Assembly (NCBI GenBank): GCA_035539215.1
Contig: DATLIX010000106.1
Coordinates: forward strand, 124,001 to 188,000
Source: Dongia_B sp035539215
GTDB taxonomy: Bacteria > Pseudomonadota > Alphaproteobacteria > Dongiales > Dongiaceae
DNA length: 64,000 nt
Reading direction: 5' to 3'
Within the stretch, counting starts at the first letter, position 1. Every line of letters starts with the position of its first letter. Below the pieces are notes generated by a model. The model did not search any database. It worked only from the letters and a program-made list of their open reading frames with translations, and was not told the DNA's origin. Shown in pieces: positions 24,522 to 32,727 of this stretch. The position numbers and the translations under genes are program-made.

Positions 24522-24731
24522 GTGGCGATGCCTCCGAACTACAACATGCATCGCAACGACCGGCGGCGTGCCAAGCAGGAAAAGAGCGACCGCAAGCAGC
24601 TCGAGCGCCAGGAACGCAGCCTGCAGCGCAAGCTTGATCGATCGCGCGGCGAAAGTGCCGAAGATCAAATCCCGCAAGATGTCCCCACCGCCGAAGATGT
24701 TGCCACCGCCGACGAGCGCAAACCCGACTGA
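24522..24731 (+). CDS. small basic coiled-coil protein, 69 aa
   Basis: The GTG at 24522 (AAGGGATAAG upstream) opens a Lys/Arg/Glu-rich helix, MHRNDRRRAKQEKSDRKQLE then RQERSLQRKLDRS, with an acidic C-terminus. Similar short MxMPPNY-starting proteins occur in many alphaproteobacteria. It may bind nucleic acid or a membrane, but no function is known. Confidence 0.6.
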   Translation: MAMPPNYNMHRNDRRRAKQEKSDRKQLERQERSLQRKLDRSRGESAEDQIPQDVPTAEDVATADERKPD

Positions 24732-25047
24732 GACGCGCCTGACTGAGACGCATCCGGTTGTCACGGCATGAGATATTGGCCGCCGTGCCGGAGGAGCGTT
24801 CAGCGTTGCGGCCGAGAGATCGGTCAGCCAAGCCCGCCGGATCGACGCCATTCAGCTTGGCAGTCTCTATCATGATATAGGCCGCGACACCGGCTCAGCC
24901 GCGAGCTTCCGACCCGCCTGAAGCCGCGCGACCGGGCAGTCACGCAATTGTGGCGTAGACACTCACAGAAGCTCGTCTCCCCAATCCGGTTCTCGCGTCT
25001 CACGCGGCGTCGAAATGTCCTCGACATGCGTCAGCATCAAGATCGCG
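24732..25047. other. 316-bp gene-free region
   Basis: No gene is seen. GACTGAGACGC is duplicated at about 24727-24751 (GACTGAGACGCGCCTGACTGAGACGC) immediately after the small basic protein gene. Confidence 0.35.
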
Positions 25048-25077
25048 CCGGAGAGAATCGTACCGGAGAGAATCGTA
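25048..25077. repeat. CCGGAGAGAATCGTA perfect 15-bp tandem duplication
   Basis: Two perfect copies (25048-25062, 25063-25077) followed by a partial third (CCGGGGAGGATC) end at the stop codon of the minus-strand hydrolase gene. Confidence 0.95.
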
Positions 25078-25087
25078 CCGGGGAGGA

Positions 25088-26401
25088 TCAAGCCGGCGTC
25101 AGGCCGCGATAGAGGCCGCGTTCGAAGGTGCCATAGAGCGCCACCACGCGCTCGTCGAAGAAGGGCAGGCTCTGGGTGAAGAAGCCGCCTGCCACCTGCT
25201 TCACCGGATCGACCCAGAAATAGGTGTTGAGCAGGCCACCCCAGGAGACGCTGCCGGCGCTGCGGCCGTTGGGTCCCTGCTGTTCGTTGATGTCGAAGGA
25301 GAAGCCCCATTTGTGCCGCTGCGCCGGGAACTGGTCGAAGCTGTTGGAATAGACCGGCTGGGCCGTCGGCATCAGGCGCACATCGAGATCGCCGATCTGG
25401 TTGGTCATCATCGTCTTCACCGTTTCCGCCCGCAGGATGCGGTTGCCGTTGAGGCTGCCGCCATTGAGGAGGGCGCGCAGGAAGGTCATGTAGTCGCGCG
25501 GCGTGCCGAAGGTGCCGCCGCCGCCCATGAAGAATTCCGGCCGCTGCGGCATCTCGAAGGGAGCCGGCTTCAGGCTGCCGTCGGCCTGGCGTATGTGGAA
25601 GGCGGCGACGCGGCGCTTCTGCGCGCTGCCGATGAGGAAACCGGAATTCTGCATGCCGAGCGGCTGGAAGATGTTTTCCCGGAAATAGATCTCCAGCGAC
25701 TGGTCGCTGACCGCCTCCACCAGCTTGCCGATCCAATCCATGCTGATACCGTATTGCCAGCGCTCGCCGGGATCGAATTCCAGGGGTGCCGCGAAGGCGG
25801 CATTGCGGCAGGTGGCGATGTCCGGCAGGCCGGTCACCTTCTGGTAGCGGGTGAGCGCCTCGCTCCAGATCGAATAGGTGTAGCCGGAGGTATGGGTGAG
25901 GAGATGGCGCACGGTGATCGGCCGCTTCGCCGGTCGCAGGCGCGGCTTGCCGGCGGCATCGAAGCCTTCCAGCACCTGCGGCGCGGCCAGCTCCTGCAGG
26001 ATATCCGCCGCCGGCTGATCGGGATGCAGGCGGCCCTGTTCGACCAGCTGCATGCAGGCGGTGGCGGTGATGGCCTTGGTCATGGAGAGCATCCAGAACA
26101 CGGTATCGAGCGTGGGCGGCGTTGCGGCCTGGTCATTGGCGATGCCATAGGCGCCTTCGTAGACATGGCCATCGGCGGTCGCGCCCACCGCCACGACGTT
26201 GGCGACGGTGCCGTCGTTGACCGCCTGCTGCAGCGCCGTGTCGATCGGCGCGAACTGCGCCGGGCGCGTGGCCTTGCGATGAACGGCATCGGCGGCGCGG
26301 GCGGAGGCGGAAGGCAGCATTGCCGGCAGGGCGGTGGCGGCGAGCAGGCCGCCGCTGCCGAGCATGGTTCCGCGCAGAACGTTTCGACGGCTGATCTCCA
26401 T
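25088..26401 (-). CDS. Tat-exported beta-lactamase-family serine hydrolase
   Basis: The 437-aa protein starts at 26401 (GAGGAG 8 bp upstream) with a twin-arginine signal, ISRRNVLRGTMLGSGGLLAA, and AxA cleavage near ASARAADA. The serine-hydrolase fold is marked by S106-x-x-K109 in WMLSMTKAI, the YGIS tyrosine motif at 217-220 after FDPGERWQ, and a late SWGGLLNTYFWVDP segment in place of the KTG triad. Relatives are class-C-like esterases and D-aminopeptidases, usually not antibiotic-resistance enzymes. It is a periplasmic single-gene unit. Confidence 0.9.
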   Translation of the reverse strand: MEISRRNVLRGTMLGSGGLLAATALPAMLPSASARAADAVHRKATRPAQFAPIDTALQQAVNDGTVANVVAVGATADGHVYEGAYGIANDQAATPPTLDTVFWMLSMTKAITATACMQLVEQGRLHPDQPAADILQELAAPQVLEGFDAAGKPRLRPAKRPITVRHLLTHTSGYTYSIWSEALTRYQKVTGLPDIATCRNAAFAAPLEFDPGERWQYGISMDWIGKLVEAVSDQSLEIYFRENIFQPLGMQNSGFLIGSAQKRRVAAFHIRQADGSLKPAPFEMPQRPEFFMGGGGTFGTPRDYMTFLRALLNGGSLNGNRILRAETVKTMMTNQIGDLDVRLMPTAQPVYSNSFDQFPAQRHKWGFSFDINEQQGPNGRSAGSVSWGGLLNTYFWVDPVKQVAGGFFTQSLPFFDERVVALYGTFERGLYRGLTPA

Positions 26402-26812
26402 GATCGTGGCTCCTCTGGTTACGGATGTAACGCTACGTGAATGGTGACGCATGAATCAGCGACAACAAGCGCGACAATAACGGCGCCGCGCGCAAAAAAG
26501 TGCCGCGCCGATCATCCCGATGCCGGCGCCAGTGTCCTGACGTGGCGATGCGTGATGCTGTTTTAGCCGTGCGAACTTGCTGTCGCACGTGCCTTTCGGT
26601 CATCTGACCGGTGACGCCAGAGCAACAAAGAGGATCATCAAGAAAGCAGATCATCGGCGCGGCTGCCGTTATCGCGGCTATCCCAGTCACCGTGACCGTC
26701 AACCGGCGGATTTGCCGGCTTGTTGTATTCGCGCGGCAACAGGTGCAGCATGGGCCGTAGCGATAAGCCGGCGCCAAGCCGGTACAACCAGCCGGCATCC
26801 GGGGAGGAAGAC
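26402..26812. other. 411-bp gene-free region
   Basis: No gene is supported. The region is upstream of both flanking genes and should contain two divergent promoters. GGATGTAACGCTACGTG near 26421 is a partly symmetric sequence just upstream of the hydrolase start; no consensus was assigned. Confidence 0.35.
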
Positions 26813-27022
26813 ATGAAGAAAGCGATTGCCACCGACACCGAGGCCAAGACCCGCATCCTTGCCGATCTGCGCAAGGTGAAGGGCTGCGAGAAGACCGCCG
26901 ACATCGAGGTCGAGCATCGCGGCCAGGGCTGGTTCGTCACCCATGTCCATCCCGGCGAAGCCGAGCTGCCGCGCGACAAGATCTTCATCGAAGCAAAGAA
27001 GATCGCCGCGAAGCTGAGCTAA
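26813..27022 (+). CDS. conserved small protein of unknown function, 69 aa
   Basis: GGGGAGGAAGAC precedes the ATG. The protein begins MKKAIATDTEAKTRILADLR and continues KVKGCEKTADIEVEHRGQGW, with a VTHVHPGEAELP loop and a Lys-rich C-terminal helix. The strand-helix pattern is compact and the length matches short conserved alphaproteobacterial proteins with no assigned role. Confidence 0.75.
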   Translation: MKKAIATDTEAKTRILADLRKVKGCEKTADIEVEHRGQGWFVTHVHPGEAELPRDKIFIEAKKIAAKLS

Positions 27023-27240
27023 GCGCCGATTCATCATTCAGGTAGGGAGGGCGCCGACTTCGCCCGATGCCGCGACCCCCGGGCACCGTCCCGTATTTCT
27101 TCGCATGCCGTTCTTCGTGTGAGGTGCATGCCTGCTGACTGTCGATCGTCGACGTCGCGCCCGGTCCTGACACTTTTGGCAAAGGGGACGCTCGATACGC
27201 CCCTTCGCAGGACGCGCTTACTGTCGGCAAGCTGAGGCGT

Positions 27241-27849
27241 TCAACTCCGCGGCGGAAGGGCGCGACGCGGCGCTCCGGCGTTTCCCCTGACCCGGGCGCC
27301 GGAGCGGTCTGTCAGGATTGCGCTGGCAATGACGTCAAACAGATGATCGGCGCGCGGCGCGAGCGCGGGTTGATCGCCCAGCCATGCGAGTGCCCCGACC
27401 AGGGCGAAGAGGTCAGTGCCATCCATGTCGGTTCGCGCCACGCCGGCAGCCTGGGCGCGGTCGAGCAGCTGCGTGCCTGCCGCGCGCATTGTGACGCAAG
27501 AATCATGGAGGGCGGAATCCGGGTCGGCGATGGCCGCCATCATCGCTTCCGTGACCCCGCGATAGTTGCGGGCAAACGTGACTGTCTCGCGAAGCCACGA
27601 CACCAGGGCATCATCCGGCGCGCTCGACGTTCCGCGTTCATTGGCCTTCGTCGCCAGCTCGTCGAACCACGTGCGGAGCAGAGCCTCAAGCAGTGATTCC
27701 CGTGTCGGAAAGTGGCGGTAGAGCGTACCCAGCCCGACGCCGGCTTTGCGCGCGACGTCGCGCAGCGATGCATCGGCGCCTTGCTCAGCCACGACATGGC
27801 GCGCGACGGCAAGGAGCTTGTCATAATTCTTTTTCGCGTCGGCTCTCAT
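27241..27849 (-). CDS. TetR-family transcriptional repressor
   Basis: The 202-aa regulator has the TetR helix-turn-helix near residues 28-55: LRDVARKAGVGLGTLYRHFP. The ligand-binding C-terminal domain is helical (LVSWLRETVTFARNYRGVTE). The start at 27849 gives the canonical MRADAKKNYDKLLAVARHV opening; a longer frame to 27951 would run through the operator. It is divergent from an MDR oxidoreductase 88 bp away and two palindromes overlap that promoter, so it very likely represses the oxidoreductase and itself, releasing on binding an electrophile or quinone. The ligand is not known. Confidence 0.93.
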   Translation of the reverse strand: MRADAKKNYDKLLAVARHVVAEQGADASLRDVARKAGVGLGTLYRHFPTRESLLEALLRTWFDELATKANERGTSSAPDDALVSWLRETVTFARNYRGVTEAMMAAIADPDSALHDSCVTMRAAGTQLLDRAQAAGVARTDMDGTDLFALVGALAWLGDQPALAPRADHLFDVIASAILTDRSGARVRGNAGAPRRALPPRS

Positions 27850-27858
27850 GGTGTTCTC

Positions 27859-27888
27859 TTGACAAACGGAACAGTGCTCCGAATATAT
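27859..27888 (+). promoter_or_regulatory. sigma-70-type promoter for the MDR oxidoreductase
   Basis: TTGACA (27859-27864) and ATATAT (27883-27888) are separated by 18 bp (AATATA with 17 bp is the alternative). The expected start of transcription near 27895 is about 43 bp before the gene. The first TetR palindrome fills the spacer. Confidence 0.7.
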
Positions 27889-27901
27889 GGAGCAGCGCTC
27901 C
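27868..27901. promoter_or_regulatory. twin TetR operator
   Basis: GGAACAGTGCTCC (27868-27880) and GGAGCAGCGCTCC (27889-27901) are related palindromes with centres exactly 21 bp apart, two turns of the helix. One lies between -35 and -10 and the other at the start of transcription, an ideal arrangement for repression by two dimers. Confidence 0.75.
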
Positions 27902-27937
27902 GGTAGAGCTACCATGTTTTCGAAAATGGAGAAAGAG

Positions 27938-28957
27938 ATGCCGACAAACACGATGAAGGCGGTTCGGCAGTACGCATTCGGTGGCCCTGAAGTGCTGCGC
28001 TATGAGGATGCGCCGCTGCCCGAGCTGAAGGCGGGCGACGTGCTTGTTCGCGTTCGCGCTGTCGGCATCAATCCCCCCGACTGGTACCTGCGCGAGGGAT
28101 ATAAGATGCTTCCGCCCGAATGGCGGCCGCAGGTGTCCTTTCCCGTCATTCTGGGGACCGACGTGTCGGGCGTTGTCGAGGCGGTCGCGGGTGATGTCGA
28201 GGACTTCTCCGCCGGAGACGAGGTCTATTCCATGGTTCGCTTTCCCGGCGGCCTTGCCGGGGACGGCAGGGCCTATGCCGCCTATGTCAGCGCGCCGGCG
28301 TCCGAAGTTGCGCTCAAGCCGGCCGGCATCGATCACGTGCATGCCGCCGGCGCGCCGATGTCGCTGCTCACCGCGTGGCAGTTCCTGGTCGACCTCGGAC
28401 ACAATGAACCGAACCCGCTTCAGGCGAACCGACATGAGCCGGTGCCGCTTGAGGGCAAGACCGTGCTCGTGAACGCGGCCGCTGGCGGGGTGGGACACTT
28501 CGCCGTGCAGATAGCGAAGCTGAAAGGCGCGCATGTCATCGCCGTGGCATCGGGCAAGAACGAGTCACTTCTGCGCGAACTCGGCGCCGCGGAATTCATC
28601 GATTACACCAAAACGCCGCCCGAGGACGTTGCGCATGACATCGATCTTGTCATCGACGCCCTCGGCGGTCCGACCACCGGTCGTTTCCTGCGCACGCTGA
28701 AGCGCGGCGGTGCATTGTTCCCGGTGTTCCCCCTCGGCTTCTCCGGCGCCGAGGACGCCGCCAAGCTGGGCGTTACTGTCTCGGCAACGCAGGTCCGTTC
28801 GAGCGGGACTCAGTTGACGGAAGTCGGGCGCTTGCTCGATGACGGAACGATCCGCGTCGTCGTGGACAGCACCTATCCGCTTGCCGATGCGCGCAAAGCC
28901 CACGAACGCGCCGCCAAAGGTCACATTCAAGGCAAGATCGTCCTCACCGTCGAATGA
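27938..28957 (+). CDS. MDR-family NADPH:quinone-type oxidoreductase
   Basis: The 339-aa protein is a zinc-free medium-chain dehydrogenase/reductase: VRAVGINPPDWYLREG in the catalytic domain, the nucleotide motif AAGGVGHFAVQIAK at 181-194, then VIAVASGKNESLLRELGAAE and VIDALGGPTTGR. It lacks the structural zinc Cys cluster. Relatives reduce quinones or enones with NADPH. The ATG at 27938 is preferred (GGAGAAAGAG immediately upstream); the frame opens earlier at 27887, but that codon lies in the promoter. Its control by the divergent TetR gene is strongly suggested by the operators. Confidence 0.9.
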   Translation: MPTNTMKAVRQYAFGGPEVLRYEDAPLPELKAGDVLVRVRAVGINPPDWYLREGYKMLPPEWRPQVSFPVILGTDVSGVVEAVAGDVEDFSAGDEVYSMVRFPGGLAGDGRAYAAYVSAPASEVALKPAGIDHVHAAGAPMSLLTAWQFLVDLGHNEPNPLQANRHEPVPLEGKTVLVNAAAGGVGHFAVQIAKLKGAHVIAVASGKNESLLRELGAAEFIDYTKTPPEDVAHDIDLVIDALGGPTTGRFLRTLKRGGALFPVFPLGFSGAEDAAKLGVTVSATQVRSSGTQLTEVGRLLDDGTIRVVVDSTYPLADARKAHERAAKGHIQGKIVLTVE

Positions 28958-29291
28958 GGATACGGCCCCGGGCAGCCTTGTGCTGCTCGGGCGACGTGTT
29001 TGCGCGGGGCCAAGTGAACGCGCGATGCCGGCCGCGCGAGGGTCTTGCCGCGCCGCGTCTTTCCTGACGGCATCGTGTTTCCTGACGGCGCGCGATTTCC
29101 TGACAATGCGCGCATACCCTGCCGCTTGTTACGGCCGTAACGCTCCACGCGGCGGCGCGACATGATCGGGTAATGTCGCCAGCCTATTTTTGCATCGCTA
29201 TGTTCAGAAAAATATAGCGAGCTGCGATATAGCTCCGATACGTCCCTCCCAGGCTGCGGGATCCTGCAGCGCGCTTCACATGAGGTCTTCC
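28958..29291. other. 334-bp gene-free region with an 18-bp reiteration
   Basis: TTTCCTGACGG recurs three times at exactly 18-bp spacing (29060, 29078, 29096; the third copy ends in TGACA). No gene is seen. The region should include the aldehyde dehydrogenase promoter, perhaps in the AT-richer part near 29190-29235. Confidence 0.5.
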
Positions 29292-30707
29292 ATGAATCAG
29301 TTCCATTTGCTGATCGACGGGCAGCTGGTGCCCGGCGCCGCGACTCTTCCCGTGATCAATCCCGCGACCGAAGAGGTGCTGGCGAAGGCGCCGCGGGCCG
29401 ACCGGGCCCAGCTCGATGCGGCGGTCGCCGCGGCCAAGGCTGCTTTCCCGGCCTGGTCGGCGCGGCCCTTGCGCGAGCGCGCCGGCCTGCTGGTCCGCCT
29501 CGCCGAAGGCCTGGAGAAGCGCCAGGCGGAATTCGCCCGGCTGCTGACGCAGGAGCAGGGCAAGCCCCTGCCGCATGCCGAAGGCGAGGTCACCGGCGCC
29601 GCCGGGCTGATCCGCTATTTCGCCTCGCTCGACCTGCCGCTGAAGACGTTGACGGATGACGATAGCCGGCGGATCGTGGAGCAACGCACGCCGCTTGGCG
29701 TCGTCGCCGCCATCACGCCGTGGAATTTTCCGCTGCTGTTGCTGATGATCAAGGTCGCCCCGGACTTGCTGGCGGGCAATACCGTGGTCGTCAAGCCGGC
29801 GCCGACCACGCCGCTGACGACTTTGCGCTTCGGCGAGATCTGCGCCGAGATCCTGCCGCGCGGCACCGTCAACATCATCGTCGATCACAACGATCTCGGC
29901 GATGCGCTGACCAGCCATCCCGACATCGCCAAGGTGGCTTTCACCGGTTCCACCGCCACCGGCAAGAAGGTGATGCAGAGCGTCGCCGGCACGCTGAAGC
30001 GCCTGACCCTGGAACTGGGCGGGAACGACGCGGCCATCGTGCTGGACGATGTCGACCCGAAAGCGGTGGCGCCGCAGCTGCTGACCGGCGCCATGACCAA
30101 TTCCGGACAGGTCTGCCTTGCCATCAAGCGCCTCTATGTCCATGACACCATGTATGACGAGCTGTGCGCGGAACTGGGCCGGCTGGCCGGGGAGATGGTG
30201 GTCGATGACGGGCTGAAGCAAGGCACGCAGATGGGGCCGCTGCAGAACAAGGCGCAGTTCGAGAAGGTCAAGGACTTCCTCGCCGATGCGAAACGCAACG
30301 GCACCATCGTCGCCGGTGGAGAGAGCCTGCAGCGCAAGGGCTATTTCATTGCGCCGACCATTGTACGCGATATCCCCGACGACGCCCGGCTGGTGCAGGA
30401 GGAGCAGTTCGGCCCGATCCTGCCGGTGCTGCGCTATCATGATCTCGACGATGCCATCGCCCGCGCCAACGATACGCAATATGGCCTCGGCGGTACGGTC
30501 TGGTCGTCGGATGCCGATCGCGGCTTCGAGGTGGCGCGCCGGATCGATTCCGGCACCGTCTGGGTCAACCAGCACCTCGACATTCGGCCCGACACGCCCT
30601 TTGCCGGCGCCAAGCAATCCGGCCTCGGCATCGAGATGGGGCAGGAAGGGCTCGAGGAGTTCACCCAGCTGAAGGTCATCAATCTGGCAAAACAGCAGCC
30701 GGCCTGA
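29292..30707 (+). CDS. NAD(P)-dependent aldehyde dehydrogenase
   Basis: The 471-aa enzyme has the aldehyde dehydrogenase signatures: TPWNFP (142-147), the cofactor Lys at 168 in NTVVVKPAP, the FTGSTATGKKV loop at 217-227, catalytic Glu 241 in LELGGNDAA and catalytic Cys 275 in NSGQVCLAIKR. The C-terminal half carries the usual EEQFGPILPV motif. The substrate is not defined by the sequence; relatives oxidise medium or semialdehyde substrates. The start at 29292 follows GAGG; an earlier in-frame Met at 29280 is possible. A strong terminator follows. Confidence 0.93.
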   Translation: MNQFHLLIDGQLVPGAATLPVINPATEEVLAKAPRADRAQLDAAVAAAKAAFPAWSARPLRERAGLLVRLAEGLEKRQAEFARLLTQEQGKPLPHAEGEVTGAAGLIRYFASLDLPLKTLTDDDSRRIVEQRTPLGVVAAITPWNFPLLLLMIKVAPDLLAGNTVVVKPAPTTPLTTLRFGEICAEILPRGTVNIIVDHNDLGDALTSHPDIAKVAFTGSTATGKKVMQSVAGTLKRLTLELGGNDAAIVLDDVDPKAVAPQLLTGAMTNSGQVCLAIKRLYVHDTMYDELCAELGRLAGEMVVDDGLKQGTQMGPLQNKAQFEKVKDFLADAKRNGTIVAGGESLQRKGYFIAPTIVRDIPDDARLVQEEQFGPILPVLRYHDLDDAIARANDTQYGLGGTVWSSDADRGFEVARRIDSGTVWVNQHLDIRPDTPFAGAKQSGLGIEMGQEGLEEFTQLKVINLAKQQPA

Positions 30708-30735
30708 AGGCAGGCTCAGGATCTGCGGGCAGATC

Positions 30736-30783
30736 CCCGTCGCCGGACGGATGCCCGATCGGCGTCCGGCGACGGGCGCTTTT
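30736..30783 (+). terminator. Rho-independent terminator after aldehyde dehydrogenase gene
   Basis: CCCGTCGCCGGACG (30736-30749) pairs perfectly with CGTCCGGCGACGGG (30763-30776) around a 13-base loop, and TTTT (30780-30783) follows within three bases. Confidence 0.85.
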
Positions 30784-30853
30784 CAATATCTGCTGCCCGG
30801 CGGCGGAGGCGGCCGCCGGCAGCGGAACTTCCGTCATGGAGGTAATGGGCCGG

Positions 30854-31609
30854 ATGCCGAGACATAACGTGGCGATGGCGGTCGATCCGAATTTTCCGCT
30901 TGATAACGTCCCGTGGTTCGCGCTCACCACATGGCATTCCGGTATCGCCGAAGGGGCGGGGCCGGCGCGCCGTTACCCGGTTGAGGCGGCACCGTTCGGC
31001 GGAATCGAAGACACATCCGCAGCAAGCTTCGCGGCCTTGGGCGCGCTGCTGAGGCCGGGTGAGTCCGTGCGGATACGTCTGCCCGAGGACGTCGTGCCGC
31101 CGCCCGGGCTCGCGGTTTGCGAACGCGTGCACATAAACCAGATGGTGCCAAGCGTGCTGGGCTATGCCGGGATCGGTCGCGCCGGAACTGGTCGCGCGGG
31201 AGGCGGGCGACGCGCGATCAAGCAGCATGTCATCCCACTCGGCGCCGGCGATGTTCCAGAGATGATGGTGCTCGCCGCGATTGCCGAGCCCGGCCCCTTC
31301 GGCGTCCGCACCCATGAGCTCGGCCAATATCTCGGGATACGCCTGGGCGGCCGGCTGGTGGCGATGGCGGGTGAGCGCATGCGCTTTCCCGGCCATACTG
31401 AAATCAGCGCCGTCTGCACCCATCCGGACCATCGCGGCCAAGGTTACGGGCGCGATCTCGTCGACGCGCTGGTGCACCGGATCGCCGAGCGCGGCGATAT
31501 GCCCTTCCTGCATTACCAGGCCGGCAATCCGGCTGCGGGTTTCTACGAGCGGCTGGGATTCGCCCTGCGGCGTAGGCTGCCGGTAGCGTCCCTGAAAAAG
31601 TCCGCGTGA
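30854..31609 (+). CDS. GNAT-family N-acetyltransferase with FR47-like domain
   Basis: The start at 30854 has GGAGG 11 bp upstream and gives 251 aa. The C-terminal half holds the FR47/GNAT core: GGRLVAMAGERMRFPGHTEI, SAVCTHPDHRGQGYGRDLVD (pyrophosphate loop RGQGYG) and AGFYERLGFALRRR. The N-terminal half (PLDNVPWFALTTWHSGIAEG onwards) is typical of the FR47-like group. An inserted GRAGTGRAGGGRRA loop is unusual and looks like a short tandem duplication. The acceptor amine is unknown. Confidence 0.87.
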   Translation: MPRHNVAMAVDPNFPLDNVPWFALTTWHSGIAEGAGPARRYPVEAAPFGGIEDTSAASFAALGALLRPGESVRIRLPEDVVPPPGLAVCERVHINQMVPSVLGYAGIGRAGTGRAGGGRRAIKQHVIPLGAGDVPEMMVLAAIAEPGPFGVRTHELGQYLGIRLGGRLVAMAGERMRFPGHTEISAVCTHPDHRGQGYGRDLVDALVHRIAERGDMPFLHYQAGNPAAGFYERLGFALRRRLPVASLKKSA

Positions 31610-31691
31610 AATTCCCACGTGAAAATCGGGGGGCGACCGCTCAGCGGCGGCGCGGTCAGGAGAGGTCGGGGCGGGGTAAACCGCGCAGGAC

Positions 31692-31719
31692 AAAGCCGCC
31701 CGCGTGGACGGGCGGCTTT
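31692..31719. terminator. bidirectional terminator between convergent genes
   Basis: AAAGCCGCCCG (31692-31702) and CGGGCGGCTTT (31709-31719) form an 11-bp perfect stem with loop CGTGGA. The A/T ends make it work for the plus-strand acetyltransferase and the minus-strand secreted-protein gene. Confidence 0.85.
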
Positions 31720-31764
31720 GCTGGCGGTTTCGCTCCCCCAGGATGCAGGGCTCTTGGCTACCGG

Positions 31765-32373
31765 TTACAGGCCGCCGGAAGAGCCGCCGGAGGAGGAGCC
31801 GCCGCCGGCCGGCACGCTGCCGCCGACCGAACCGCCGGAACTGGGCATTTGCGGCGCGCCGTTGCCGGTGCCGCTGGGGCTGGGTGTGCCGGCAGAGGTA
31901 TTGCCGATTGATTGCGGATTGGTCGAGCTGCCGCTACTGAGGCCGCCGAGGCCCGAGCTGGACGCGCCGGTCGAAGACGAACTGTTGCCGGAAGACAGGC
32001 CGCCCAGCGGCGCCACGCTGGGCGTCGCGTTGCTGCCGAAGGCGCTGCCGCTGCTGGTGGCCGGGGCACCGCCCTTCACGCCGGTACGGCCGAAGGATTT
32101 GTTCTCGATCGCGTCGGCGTGGATCTTCTGCTCGCAATCCGGCTTGCCGTGGAAGGCGCAGGCGGAACTGGGCGGGAAGGTGAGCGGCGGCGTCGGCTTC
32201 TTGTCGGGCGCAGGCACTTCGCCATCGGGACCCTGCACGGCCGTGGGACTGGTGTTCTGCGCCTGGGCCGCCGGGATCTGCGCGAAGCCGAGGGCGGCGG
32301 CGAGGAACGGCGCGACCATGATGGCGGTGCGCGCGGCCGATCGAGTGCGTGAAAGCGGGGTTGTCTGTTTCAT
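31765..32373 (-). CDS. secreted Ser/Gly-rich low-complexity protein
   Basis: The 202-aa protein begins with a basic n-region and signal helix (AARTAIMVAPFLAAALGFAQ) and a likely AQA cleavage. A short ordered domain with two Cys (PSSACAFHGKPDCEQKIHAD) follows, and the last 110 residues are Ser, Gly and Asn repeats (GLSSGNSSSSTGASSSGLGG). It is similar in plan to the protein at 3359-3787. AGGAGCG lies 7 bp before the ATG. The CAFHGKPDC pair may hold a disulfide. Probably a periplasmic or surface protein. Confidence 0.75.
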   Translation of the reverse strand: MKQTTPLSRTRSAARTAIMVAPFLAAALGFAQIPAAQAQNTSPTAVQGPDGEVPAPDKKPTPPLTFPPSSACAFHGKPDCEQKIHADAIENKSFGRTGVKGGAPATSSGSAFGSNATPSVAPLGGLSSGNSSSSTGASSSGLGGLSSGSSTNPQSIGNTSAGTPSPSGTGNGAPQMPSSGGSVGGSVPAGGGSSSGGSSGGL

Positions 32374-32727
32374 CGAATGCGCTCCTGAAAAAGTCTCACA
32401 GGTGGAAATCCCGTATCGGGCGCGGCGCGCGCAGCGTTCCGGCGCGAAGCCAGCAGTGACGCCCGAGCGGGAGTCCGGTCACACGAAGGCAATCGCAGGC
32501 GCTGGCCGATGTTCCATCGCCTACAGGCGACCGGCTTCACCATTTGGTGTGGTTTCCCTTAAGTGCCCGAAAGAAGTGCGCTTTGCGGGGCGCCGCTCTC
32601 CTGTAGCCCAGCGCGTCTTGCCACAAGGAGCGTGCTCTTGCCAGGAGCGACGGGAGATGCGACATCTGCCGCAGATAAAGTGGCGGCAACGGATCGGCGC
32701 GGTTGCGCGGCGGCATGGGGATGCGGG
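32374..32727. other. 354-bp gene-free region
   Basis: No gene is seen. It lies between divergent genes and must hold two promoters. A plus-strand frame runs through its 3' part but has no start with a ribosome site before 32728. Confidence 0.35.

Noticed and set aside
24963..25087. continuation of a minus-strand frame beyond the hydrolase stop
   Set aside because: It is in another frame of the hydrolase gene and carries only reiterated Ile/Leu/Ser units from the tandem repeat.
27887..27937. longer N-terminus for the MDR oxidoreductase
   Set aside because: The upstream Met lies inside the promoter and operator, before the likely transcription start.
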